This document shows positions 1-7,159 of a stretch of DNA of 49,535 nucleotides, in pieces (positions within the stretch are counted from its first letter, which is position 1; every line of letters begins with the position of its first letter). The position numbers were made by a program, and so were the translations under genes. This DNA is from Bacteroidaceae bacterium (GTDB taxonomy: Bacteria; Bacteroidota; Bacteroidia; Bacteroidales; Bacteroidaceae): contig JAFYQQ010000042.1 in assembly GCA_017559845.1 (NCBI GenBank), forward strand, positions 1-49,535, written 5' to 3'. Under the pieces are notes generated by a model. That model worked only from the letters and a program-made list of their open reading frames with translations, searched no databases and was not told the origin of the DNA.

Positions 1-10
1 AGACGCTTTT

Positions 11-152
11 GAGTAGTGAGCATTGAGCTTCTTCTGAACTTATGTTCTTTTGTCAAAAACTCATAACTCGTTGCTCATTTCTCATCGCTCAAAATGTTTC
101 TTTTGTCCAAACAAAAACTCGCAACTCACCGCTCACCGCTCATCGCTCACCG
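11..152. repeat. Heptamer (7-bp period) repeat arrays downstream of the TonB receptor gene
   Basis: Three runs keep a strict 7-bp period. Positions 11-31 hold three GAGnnnn units, 60-94 hold five CTCnnnn units and 118-152 hold five CTCnnnn units (mostly CTCACCG or CTCATCG). The first run is in opposite orientation to the other two, so they can pair as an imperfect hairpin. The two CTC runs also belong to a larger duplication, because each is preceded by a similar stretch containing CTTTTGTC. The arrays end at the stop codon of the receptor gene (158-160, minus strand). No gene is visible in 1-157. The function is unknown; they may act as 3' mRNA structure. Confidence 0.75.
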
Positions 153-157
153 CCCAA

Positions 158-2494
158 TCAATTGAAAATCTTGATTCCCATGAAGAAGGTGCGGGGCTGT
201 GTGGGGCCATAGAAATAGCCGGAGTCGCGATAGGTGCCCTTGTCAAGGTCGTTCTGGAAGGCGTTGAAGATGTTCTGCACGCCGGCATTGAGCTGCAACT
301 TCATGTGCTCGCGCAGCACAAAGGTGTAGGCCACCTTGGTGTTGAAGTCGAAAAAGTGGGGCGTGCGCACCATCTCGTCCTTTGCGATGTAGGAGTGGGG
401 GAATCCGTCGGGGATTTCATCGGTGGGGGCGTAATGGGGAACGTGCATGCGGCCGGTGTACACGCCGGAGAGGGAGATGTCGAGGTGGCGCACCGGTGCG
501 GCGGTAAGGGTGAAATAGCCGTAGAGGTTGGGGGTGCGGGGCATGTTCTTGATGGCGGGCACGGTGGGGTCCTCGCTCCACGAGGTCAGTTCCTTGTAGC
601 GGCTGCGCTGTGCGGTGAATCCCACTTGCAGCGACGCGTCGTTTCCGTGGGCAATCTTTCCGTCTATGTTCACTCCGTACACCTCGGCGCCGCTTCCGTT
701 GCGGCGTTCCTGCAGGGTGTTTCCGTTGGTGTCGGAACCGATGTTCTGGAGGTAGAAGACGTTGTCCAGGCTGGTGTAGAATCCTTCCAGCAGCAGGTTG
801 TACTGGAAGTGGCCCACCTGGTCGGTCCAGTCCACAGATCCGCTGAAGCTGTTGGAGCGTTCGGGCTTCAGGCCGTCTGCCAGCGAGATGAGCACGCCCT
901 CGCCGCCCACTGCGGTGATGTGCAGGTCCTCGTCATAGGCTTGCGGAGCGCGGAAGCCTGTGCTCCAAGTGGCGCGCGCCTGCAACTTGTCCAAGGGCTT
1001 GTAGAGGAGGTTGACGCGCGGACTGAAGATGGCGTTCTCAATGAGGTTGTGCTTGTCCATGCGCACGCCGGCCAGCAGGCTGAACAGCTTCATCTTCCAT
1101 TCGTTCTGCGCAAACAGGCTGGCAATCTTGACGTCCTGCTTGAGGTCGCGTCCGTATCCGCTCATCACATCGTGCAGGTTGTCCTGTTGGTATTCGGCTC
1201 CGGCGGTGAACTGTGCGGGGGAGAAGATGACCTTGTTGAAATCGCCCGTGTATGTGGCGCCCGCCACCCAGGTGAGGTCTTTGGTTTTGCCGTAAGCGTT
1301 GGGGTCTTGCTGCGCGCCATAGTAGCTGTTGCGGTCTACGTGCTGTGCCGAGGCGAAGACGGATAGCTTGTGCTTGTAGTCGGCAAAGAAGTGGTCATAG
1401 TTCAGTCCGCCGCTGTTGATGACGTGCTTGGTCTGCTCGGTGATGTCTGTCTCGAAGGGTTCCAGGCTGAACTTGTTGCCGCCTCTGCGGAACTCGTTTG
1501 TGGTGTGGTATTCCACGCCCAGCTTGCCGTTCTGCGTGGGACGGTAATATCCGCGCAAGCCAAAGGTGTTCATGTTGAGCTTTCCTATTTCGGAGAAGCC
1601 GTCGCCGTTGTCATCGTAGGGATTGCGGTTGCGGTAGGTCTGGTACAGCGCCAGTCCGTACACATTGTCCTTGCCGGCCAGCGAGGCGTTGGCGCCCATG
1701 TACTGCTCCCACGACTTTCCGTTGGCGTTGGAGAGGGTGGAGGCCACCTGGTAAGAGTTGTTGATGGGGTCTTTGGTGATGATGTTGATGGTTCCGCCCA
1801 CAGCATTTGCGCCGAAGAGGGCCGATCCGCCTCCGCGCACCACCTCCACGCGCTCAATCATGTTCACAGGAATCTGCTCCAGTCCGTACACGCCGGAGAG
1901 GGCGCTGATGATGGGGCGGCTGTTGATGAGAATCTGCGAGTAAGGGCCTTCCAAGCCGTTGATTCTCACCTGGGGGAAGCCGCAGTTTTGGCAGTTGTTC
2001 TCCACACGCATGCCCGACTGGTAGTTCAGCGCCTTGGCAAGGTCGGTGGTGTTGGTGGTCTCAAAAAGCTTCTCTCCCAGCACGTTCACCACCACGGGGG
2101 CGTCCTTGCGGCTCACCTCGTTGCGGTTGGCCGAGACAACGACTTCGTTGATGTCCAGGGCAATCTCTTCCAGGGCGAAGTGTACGTCCACGGCAAATTC
2201 CTTTCTCACCGTAACCTTCTTCTCCAATGGCACAAAGCCCATCATCTCGGCACGCAGGGTATATTCTCCCTCGGGAATGTGCTTGAACAGGAAGTTTCCG
2301 TTCTCGTCAGTGGTGGTTCCGGCTCCGGTCTCTACAATTTTTACTGTGGCAAAAGGCAGTCCCTCCTCGGTTTCCTCTTCAATGACATGACCGGCAATGG
2401 TGTTTCCGTCGCGTACGGGTTTGTCTTCGGCCGCACACACGGCCATAGCTGCACTCATGATAATGAGTACAGACATCAGTATTCTTTTGATCAT
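158..2494 (-). CDS. TonB-dependent outer-membrane receptor with N-terminal carboxypeptidase-like domain
   Basis: This 778-residue protein is a ligand-gated outer-membrane channel energised by TonB. It has a signal peptide (residues 1-21, ending at CAA), then a CarboxypepD_reg-like beta-sandwich at about 30-115 (motif TTDENGNFLFKHIPEGEYTL), then a plug domain at about 130-240 (VRINGLEGPYSQILINSRP, then IERVEVVRGGGSALFGANAV). The remainder is a 22-strand type beta-barrel ending in the aromatic terminus KIFN. The plug carries an NCQNCG motif. A His-rich exported protein is encoded upstream on the same strand, separated only by an inserted repeat element; such pairs often serve metal, siderophore or haem uptake, but the substrate cannot be told from sequence. 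It is not a SusC-type receptor, as no SusD is present. Confidence 0.93.
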   Translation of the reverse strand: MIKRILMSVLIIMSAAMAVCAAEDKPVRDGNTIAGHVIEEETEEGLPFATVKIVETGAGTTTDENGNFLFKHIPEGEYTLRAEMMGFVPLEKKVTVRKEFAVDVHFALEEIALDINEVVVSANRNEVSRKDAPVVVNVLGEKLFETTNTTDLAKALNYQSGMRVENNCQNCGFPQVRINGLEGPYSQILINSRPIISALSGVYGLEQIPVNMIERVEVVRGGGSALFGANAVGGTINIITKDPINNSYQVASTLSNANGKSWEQYMGANASLAGKDNVYGLALYQTYRNRNPYDDNGDGFSEIGKLNMNTFGLRGYYRPTQNGKLGVEYHTTNEFRRGGNKFSLEPFETDITEQTKHVINSGGLNYDHFFADYKHKLSVFASAQHVDRNSYYGAQQDPNAYGKTKDLTWVAGATYTGDFNKVIFSPAQFTAGAEYQQDNLHDVMSGYGRDLKQDVKIASLFAQNEWKMKLFSLLAGVRMDKHNLIENAIFSPRVNLLYKPLDKLQARATWSTGFRAPQAYDEDLHITAVGGEGVLISLADGLKPERSNSFSGSVDWTDQVGHFQYNLLLEGFYTSLDNVFYLQNIGSDTNGNTLQERRNGSGAEVYGVNIDGKIAHGNDASLQVGFTAQRSRYKELTSWSEDPTVPAIKNMPRTPNLYGYFTLTAAPVRHLDISLSGVYTGRMHVPHYAPTDEIPDGFPHSYIAKDEMVRTPHFFDFNTKVAYTFVLREHMKLQLNAGVQNIFNAFQNDLDKGTYRDSGYFYGPTQPRTFFMGIKIFN

Positions 2495-2623
2495 TTGTTT
2501 GTTTAATCCTCAAAAATAAGCATATATGCAGGCAGAGCGTGAACTGCATATACAAGTTCCGTTTGTCTGTATGCTTCCGCAACGTGCGCTCTGCCCACAC
2601 TGCGGCAATACATTAATTATTTA

Positions 2624-2820
2624 AGGGTGGTTCTAAAAATTATGTCGCGTTGATTTTCGTTCTTCTTTCGTGCGTGCTTTTGTAAGTTGAAGAAGGAGCA
2701 TAGCGGGCTATGTGACTGATGAGACTTGACAAAATGACACAAGAAAAAGACGAAAAGCGGCCGAAACTGAGAACACCAGAGTCGGTAAAAACTTAAATCC
2801 AGAATTTTTAGAATCACCCT
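2624..2820. mobile_element. MITE-like non-coding element, copy 1
   Basis: A 197-bp element bounded by 18-bp imperfect terminal inverted repeats (left AGGGTGGTTCTAAAAATT, right end the reverse complement of AGGGTGATTCTAAAAATT). A second copy of about 80% identity lies in opposite orientation at 6865-7060. The best conserved internal stretch includes CATAGCnGGCTATGTGACTG. No transposase is present. No target-site duplication can be set with confidence. The right end abuts the upstream gene, so that the last two bases of the element plus the next base form that gene's stop codon. Confidence 0.8.
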
Positions 2821-3190
2821 AAAGACAAACGGGAGGCGCTCTTAGGCTTCTGAGGACAAGGGTGCATGAGGGGTGGAAATCCGAATGGAAAACCTGTCGG
2901 ATTTCGGCAACACAACCAAAGAGCTGTATCATCAGCAAGTTGACGACCGGTTCCAGCCCCACAAAGCTTGAAAGCTGTGCCAGGGTCAGAATCTGTCCTT
3001 CGCTATGGTTGTGCTGTGCTTTGGTAAAGGGGTGGGAGTGGACCAGCAATGCACCGTTTATCTGGTGTGCGTGTCCGTAAACGGTGATGCAGACCTGGAA
3101 ACTGACAAACAACGAAAGCAGCAACAGAGAAATTTTTGCACCTCTCTGCCTGGCTTTTCTTGCTTCTTGTCTGAAACTGTTTCCTCTCAT
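2819..3190 (-). CDS. Small exported His-rich protein upstream of TonB receptor
   Basis: A 123-residue protein with a basic N-terminus and a hydrophobic segment at about 21-37 (signal anchor or signal peptide). A His-rich stretch follows (HAHQINGALLVHSHPF, then HNHSEGQILTLAQLSSF), which suggests metal contact. Proteins of this pattern occur in Bacteroidales next to TonB-dependent receptors; I know no established function. It reads towards the receptor gene at 158-2494 and was probably once its close operon partner, but the MITE at 2624-2820 now separates them. The stop codon TAG (2819-2821) uses the end of that element, so the last few residues may not be the ancestral ones. A minus-strand TAACTTTG (3242-3249) lies about 52 bp upstream and is a likely promoter. 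Confidence 0.75.
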   Translation of the reverse strand: MRGNSFRQEARKARQRGAKISLLLLSLFVSFQVCITVYGHAHQINGALLVHSHPFTKAQHNHSEGQILTLAQLSSFVGLEPVVNLLMIQLFGCVAEIRQVFHSDFHPSCTLVLRSLRAPPVCL

Positions 3191-3241
3191 TTATAGATAA
3201 AAAATCAGGAATAAATTACCGCATTCTTCCCAAAACGGCTA

Positions 3242-3249
3242 CAAAGTTA
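3242..3249 (-). promoter_or_regulatory. Bacteroidetes -7 box for the His-rich protein and TonB receptor unit
   Basis: TAACTTTG read on the minus strand matches TAnnTTTG. It sits about 52 bp upstream of the start at 3190. The -33 element is not clear. Confidence 0.45.
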
Positions 3250-3326
3250 CGAAAAAAATACAACATAAAGGGCAGGCGGAATTGGGAATTTATACAAAAA
3301 AAAGCACATCGTTTTGATGTGCTTAG

Positions 3327-3399
3327 TTGCGGGGGTCCGACTCGAACGGGCGACCTCCAGGTTATGAGCCTGGCGAGCTACCAACTGCTCCACCCCGCG
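3327..3399 (-). tRNA. Initiator tRNA-Met (CAT anticodon)
   Basis: A full cloverleaf can be drawn on the minus strand. The acceptor arm is CGCGGGG against CCCCGCA, leaving the unpaired C1-A72 that marks bacterial initiator tRNA. The D stem is GAGC/GCTC. The anticodon stem is CCAGG/CCTGG around loop CTCATAA (anticodon CAT), and the T loop is TTCGAGT. The discriminator is A, and CCA is not encoded. A promoter lies just upstream on the minus strand. Confidence 0.96.
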
Positions 3400-3420
3400 A
3401 TGTTTTCTTGATTTCGAGTG

Positions 3421-3451
3421 CAAAGGTATAGACAATTTTCCATACACGCAA
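3421..3451 (-). promoter_or_regulatory. Promoter of the initiator tRNA gene
   Basis: Minus strand: TTG (3449-3451), 20 bp spacer, TACCTTTG (3421-3428). This fits the Bacteroidetes -33/-7 pattern and lies 21 bp upstream of the tRNA 5' end. Confidence 0.7.
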
Positions 3452-3501
3452 GTTTTTGCACGAAAAAATCTTTCTGAACGCAAAAAATCGTTTCCAAAAT
3501 G

Positions 3502-3523
3502 GCACAAAATTATGTTTTTGTGC
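3502..3523. promoter_or_regulatory. Perfect dyad between the tRNA and TetR promoters, possible operator
   Basis: GCACAAAA and TTTTGTGC form 8-bp arms around a 6-bp spacer. The dyad sits 20 bp upstream of the -33 element of the TetR gene. A TetR-type regulator commonly binds a dyad near its own promoter, so autoregulation is possible, but the link is inference. Confidence 0.35.
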
Positions 3524-3542
3524 AAAAACCGGAGGATTTTTA

Positions 3543-3573
3543 TTGCAAGTATAGAAGATTTTCAATAACTTTG
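3543..3573 (+). promoter_or_regulatory. Promoter of the TetR-fabG-rluA-cyclophilin unit
   Basis: TTG (3543-3545), 20-bp spacer, TAACTTTG (3566-3573). The expected transcription start falls only a few bases before the ATG at 3582, so the mRNA would be leaderless or nearly so. Confidence 0.7.
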
Positions 3574-3581
3574 CAAATGAT

Positions 3582-4169
3582 ATGCCAGTAACAAAAACAA
3601 AAGCAAAGCTCGTGGACATAGCCCGTCAATTGTTTGCAAAACAGGGCTTTGAAAACACCACAATGAACGACATTGCCCAGGCTTCGGGCAAGGGCAGACG
3701 TACTTTGTATACCTATTTCAAGAATAAGGAAGACATCTACAATGCCGTCATCGAGATGGAACTGGACCGCATTTCATGCAAGATGGATGTTGTGGCCGAG
3801 AGGGATATGGATTTTGAAGACAAGCTTGTGGAAGTGATTTACACCCATCTCCATCTGATTAAGGAAGCCGTTCAGCGCAACGGAAATCTGCGTGCGGAAT
3901 TTTTCCGCAACATTTTTCTGGTGTCAAAGGTGAGAAAGAATTTCGACAACAACGAAACCGCCATCCTCACCCGCCTGTTGGAAGAAGGAGTGGAAAAGGG
4001 AGTATACGAAGTGGAGAACATTCCTTTGGTTGCTGACATCATCCATTATAGCGTGCGTGGTTTGGAAATCCCCTATATCTACGGCCGTCTGTCCGAGGGA
4101 TTGCCCATAAGCATGCGCAGGGGTATCGTTCAAAAACTGTTGCATAAAGCATTGAGCAAGCAGGGGTAA
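3582..4169 (+). CDS. TetR/AcrR-family transcriptional regulator
   Basis: A 195-residue one-domain repressor of TetR type. The N-terminal helix-turn-helix (about residues 8-54) is clear: IARQLFAKQGFENTTMNDIA, then RRTLYTYFKNKEDIY. The C-terminal ligand-binding half is helical and family-specific, and the ligand is unknown. The length is usual for the family. The gene opens a co-directional run with a FabG-like reductase 57 bp downstream, so it probably responds to a fatty-acid or acyl signal or to envelope stress. That role is inferred from context only. The start is fixed by a well-formed promoter ending at 3573. Confidence 0.92.
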   Translation: MPVTKTKAKLVDIARQLFAKQGFENTTMNDIAQASGKGRRTLYTYFKNKEDIYNAVIEMELDRISCKMDVVAERDMDFEDKLVEVIYTHLHLIKEAVQRNGNLRAEFFRNIFLVSKVRKNFDNNETAILTRLLEEGVEKGVYEVENIPLVADIIHYSVRGLEIPYIYGRLSEGLPISMRRGIVQKLLHKALSKQG

Positions 4170-4226
4170 TCCCTTCCTTGTTCAATACAATATTTATAAT
4201 ATAACCATTAAATAGACATTTTAGAC

Positions 4227-4985
4227 ATGAAACTATTGGAAGGTAAGACCGCATTGATTACTGGTGCGGCACGAGGTATCGGTAAGGCTCTTGCAATGAA
4301 GTTTGCACAGGAAGGAGCCAATATAGCGTTTACAGACTTGGTGTTGAACGACGAGATGGCAGCTGGCTTGGAAGCCACCCGTCAGGAGATTGAGGCTCTG
4401 GGTGTGGTGTGCCGTGCATACGCAGGCAATGCTGCCGACTTTGAGCAGACCGAAGCTACCGTGAAGCAGATTAAGGAAGACTTCGGTACCATTGATATTC
4501 TGGTGAACAATGCAGGAATCACAAAGGACGGCCTCATGCTCCGTATGACAGAAAAGCAGTGGGACGACGTAATCAACGTAAACCTCAAGAGCGCTTTTAA
4601 CTTTATCCACGCCTGCGTTCCCGTAATGATGCGCCAGCGCGGCGGAAGCATCATCAACATGGCTTCTGTGGTGGGCGTTCACGGCAATGCCGGACAGGCC
4701 AACTATGCCGCCAGCAAGGCCGGTATGATTGCCCTGGCCAAGAGTGTGGCCCAGGAAATGGGACCCAAGGGCATCCGTGCCAACGCCATCGCCCCCGGAT
4801 TCATTGAGACAGCCATGACCGCAGCCCTTTCCGATGAAATCCGCGAGGAATGGAAGAAGAAGATTCCTCTGCGCCGTGGCGGACAAGTTGAGGATATTGC
4901 AAACGTGGCCACCTTCCTGGCAAGCGACCTCTCAAGCTATGTGACGGGTCAGGTTATTCAGGTAGACGGCGGTATGAACATGTAA
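4227..4985 (+). CDS. fabG: 3-oxoacyl-[acyl-carrier-protein] reductase, FabG-type SDR
   Basis: A 252-residue classical short-chain dehydrogenase that would reduce 3-oxoacyl-ACP with NADPH in fatty-acid elongation. Visible motifs are the cofactor-binding GAARGIGKAL (residues 12-21), NNAG at about 92, the active-site Ser in INMASVVG, the YAASK catalytic Tyr-Lys pair, and the C-terminal VTGQVIQVDGGMNM ending typical of FabG. Its stop overlaps the next gene's start (ATG of the pseudouridine synthase at 4985), so translation is probably coupled. The SDR family is broad, but the ending and motifs favour FabG over other reductases. Confidence 0.9.
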   Translation: MKLLEGKTALITGAARGIGKALAMKFAQEGANIAFTDLVLNDEMAAGLEATRQEIEALGVVCRAYAGNAADFEQTEATVKQIKEDFGTIDILVNNAGITKDGLMLRMTEKQWDDVINVNLKSAFNFIHACVPVMMRQRGGSIINMASVVGVHGNAGQANYAASKAGMIALAKSVAQEMGPKGIRANAIAPGFIETAMTAALSDEIREEWKKKIPLRRGGQVEDIANVATFLASDLSSYVTGQVIQVDGGMNM

Positions 4986-5674
4986 TGGAAGTCCTTTACG
5001 AAGACAACCATCTGATTATCGTCTCAAAGAGAGCGGGTGAAATCGTCCAGGGCGACAAGACCGGCGACACCCCTCTTTCTGAGACGATAAAACTATATAT
5101 TAAGGAGAAGTACCATAAACCTGGAGAGGTGTTCATTGGCGTGGTTCACCGCTTGGATCGTCCCGTTAGTGGCGTCATCTGTTTTGCCCGCACCAGCAAG
5201 GGACTGAGCCGCATGAACCAGCTTTTTGCCCAAGACCACAGGGTGGGAAAGACCTATCTGGCGCTTTCTGCCACGCCTCCGCCACATTCGGAAGGCACCC
5301 TGACGCATTGGCTCACTCGCGATACGGAACGCAACAAGGCGAAAGCCTATGACCGCGAGGTGCCCGGAAGCAAGAAGGCTGTCCTGGACTACAAGCTGTT
5401 GGGCAAGACCGACCGCTATTATCTCCTTGAGGTGCATCTCCGCACAGGCCGCCATCATCAGATTCGATGCCAGTTGGCAAAGATGGGATGCCCCATACGA
5501 GGCGACCTCAAATATGGCGCTCCCCGCAGCAATCCTGACGGAAGCATCAGCCTGCATGCCCACCGGCTTACGTTTGAGCATCCCGTCAGCCACCTCCAAA
5601 TAGACGTAAAAGCGCCTTTGCCCCAGGAAAATGTATGGCAAAGCGTGCAGAAACTGATAGAAAAACAATCATAA
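4985..5674 (+). CDS. RluA-family pseudouridine synthase
   Basis: A 229-residue enzyme that isomerises uridine to pseudouridine in rRNA or tRNA. The catalytic motif HRLDRPVSGV (Asp in HRLDR, about residue 57) and the later RTGRHHQIRCQLA motif are both present. No S4 RNA-binding domain is seen at the N-terminus, so it resembles the short RluA/TruC-like branch. The target base cannot be assigned. The start codon overlaps the end of fabG, and the next gene begins two bases after its stop. Confidence 0.92.
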   Translation: MEVLYEDNHLIIVSKRAGEIVQGDKTGDTPLSETIKLYIKEKYHKPGEVFIGVVHRLDRPVSGVICFARTSKGLSRMNQLFAQDHRVGKTYLALSATPPPHSEGTLTHWLTRDTERNKAKAYDREVPGSKKAVLDYKLLGKTDRYYLLEVHLRTGRHHQIRCQLAKMGCPIRGDLKYGAPRSNPDGSISLHAHRLTFEHPVSHLQIDVKAPLPQENVWQSVQKLIEKQS

Positions 5675-5676
5675 AC

Positions 5677-6423
5677 ATGCCAGTAATAGTAAAGATAAGC
5701 ACTCCGAAGGGCGACATCAGAGTACGCCTTTACGACGAGACCCCCCAGCACCGAGACAATTTTGTGAAGTTGGTAAACGAAGGATTTTATAACGGCACGC
5801 TTTTCCATCGTGTCATCAAGGGCTTCATGATTCAGGGCGGCGACCCGGACAGTATTGGAGCGCCCGCAGGCAAAATGTTGGGAACCGGAGGCCCCGGATA
5901 CAATGTGCCCGCGGAAATCGTCTATCCGCAACTCTTCCACAAGCGCGGAGCCTTGTGTGCCGCCAGACAGAGTGACGAGGTAAATCCCGAAAGGGAAAGC
6001 AGCGGCAGCCAGTTCTATCTGGTATACGGAAAGGTGTACACTCCCCAGGAACTCAAGCAGATGGAAAAGCAGATGTCCATGCAGCAGGAGCAGGCCATCT
6101 TCAACAAGCTGGTGCAGCAAAACCGTAGCCAGATACTGGAATTGCGCAAGGCCAGAAACCAGGCCGGATTGCAGGAACTCCAGGACCAGCTCATTGCCGA
6201 AACCAAAAAGCAGATGAAGGAACTTCCCGCACCCAAGTTCACCCCCGAGCAGCAGGAAGCCTACACAACCATTGGTGGAACACCCTTCCTGGACAACCAG
6301 TACACGGTGTTTGGCGAGGTGGAGAGCGGCATGGAAGTGGTGGCCGAAATCCAGCAATGCGCAACGCTCAGCGCAGACCGCCCCAAGGAAGACATTTCCA
6401 TGACAATGACCATAGAGCAGTAA
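5677..6423 (+). CDS. Cyclophilin-type peptidyl-prolyl cis-trans isomerase
   Basis: A 248-residue protein-folding catalyst. Cyclophilin motifs are FHRVIKGFMIQGGDP (about residues 46-60), GSQFYLVYG, and VFGEVESGMEVV near the C-terminus. Between about 125 and 190 there is a Gln/Lys-rich, probably coiled-coil insertion that splits the fold, seen in other Bacteroidetes cyclophilins. No signal peptide is evident, so it is probably cytoplasmic. I chose the ATG at 5677, two bases after the upstream stop, over the longer reading from 5635, because the shorter form begins with the cyclophilin first strand (VIVKISTPKGDIRVRL). A strong terminator follows at 6451-6491. Confidence 0.93.
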   Translation: MPVIVKISTPKGDIRVRLYDETPQHRDNFVKLVNEGFYNGTLFHRVIKGFMIQGGDPDSIGAPAGKMLGTGGPGYNVPAEIVYPQLFHKRGALCAARQSDEVNPERESSGSQFYLVYGKVYTPQELKQMEKQMSMQQEQAIFNKLVQQNRSQILELRKARNQAGLQELQDQLIAETKKQMKELPAPKFTPEQQEAYTTIGGTPFLDNQYTVFGEVESGMEVVAEIQQCATLSADRPKEDISMTMTIEQ

Positions 6424-6450
6424 CGGCTCAGTTAGACAAATAATCCAAAA

Positions 6451-6491
6451 AAGCAGAGAGACGTCACAAGGTGGCGCCTCTCTGCTTTTTT
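6451..6491 (+). terminator. Rho-independent terminator of the fabG-cyclophilin unit
   Basis: The stem AGCAGAGAG/CTCTCTGCT continues, after one A-C mismatch, through CGTCAC/GTGGCG. It is followed by a run of six T. It lies 28 bp after the cyclophilin stop codon. Confidence 0.85.
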
Positions 6492-6864
6492 GATGTTGAT
6501 CAGCCTGTAAGAACTTCTGCGTGTAGCGTCCGCAGTTGCCGAAACGAAGAAACCAGAACTTTTAGAAATCAATGAAGGTAAAGAATCTTTACAAATTTGC
6601 AAGATGGAAAGCTGTTGGATGTAACAAGACAAACAAAAAATGTCCAGTTGGCCGAAAAAAAGTGCCCAGTTGGAAAAAAATATGTTTCCAGTTGGAGAAT
6701 TATTTTTTCCCAACTGGAAACCCTATTTTAGGGGGTTATTGGCTTTTAATGCTTAATCTTCCATTTTTCCCCTTTTAATGTATCCGAAAAACGGTAAAAG
6801 ATAAAGTAAAAAGATTTTACAAAAAATTGCATAAGATAACGTAATGTGTTGCGTTCAAACCATA
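6492..6864. other. Gene-free stretch holding a 22-bp-period array
   Basis: No gene is supported here. Apart from the array at 6644-6717 it holds a short hairpin around 6720-6735 (CCCTATTTTAGGGG). The rest is AT-rich sequence running up to MITE copy 2. Confidence 0.5.
6644..6717. repeat. 22-bp-period array A (core CCAGTTGG)
   Basis: The 8-bp word CCAGTTGG begins at 6644, 6666 and 6688, and its reverse complement CCAACTGG begins at 6710. Each step is exactly 22 bp. The linkers are A- or T-rich. The last two units pair as an 11-bp hairpin (TTTCCAGTTGG 6685-6695 with 6710-6720). The period and architecture match the arrays at 23651 and 24549, although the core word differs. Confidence 0.8.
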
Positions 6865-7060
6865 AAGGTGGTTCTAAAAATTCCGGATTTATGTTTTTAC
6901 CGATTCTGATGTGCTCAATTTCGGCCGATTTTCGAATTTTTCGGTGTCATTTTGTCAAGTCTCATCAGTCACATAGCCTGCTATGTTCCTTCTTTAACTT
7001 ACAAAAGCACACACAAAATAGAACGGAAATCAGCTCGACATAATTTTTAGAATATCCCTA
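6865..7060. mobile_element. MITE-like non-coding element, copy 2 (inverted)
   Basis: This is the reverse complement of the element at 2624-2820, with about 80% identity including both ends (left AGGTGGTTCTAAAAATT, right AATTTTTAGAATATCCCT). The two copies flank the 4-kb block with the initiator tRNA and the fabG unit. It ends 99 bp before the recombinase start and may mark the left edge of the inserted fimbrial region. Confidence 0.8.
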
Positions 7061-7159
7061 AAAAACAATTTCTGTTGTATCTGAAAACATTCCTTCCGTT
7101 ATTCCTCTAAGAATACCCCTATAGAGTAATAACAAATACAACAACTAAAAAAGTGTAAC

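Noticed and set aside
50..2506. Two long plus-strand frames (438 and 378 residues) opposite the TonB receptor
   Set aside because: They lie antisense to a well-supported gene, are rich in Val/Gly/His as expected for a shadow, and match no family.
2617..2817. 66-residue reading frame inside MITE copy 1 and a similar 65-residue frame in copy 2 sharing CHFVKSHQSHS
   Set aside because: The similarity is at DNA level along the whole element, including its non-coding ends. The frames start outside or at odd places and have no promoter, so they are not genes.
5635..5676. Longer N-terminus of the cyclophilin from 5635
   Set aside because: It would overlap the pseudouridine synthase by 40 bp and add residues unlike a signal or fold; the ATG at 5677 fits better.
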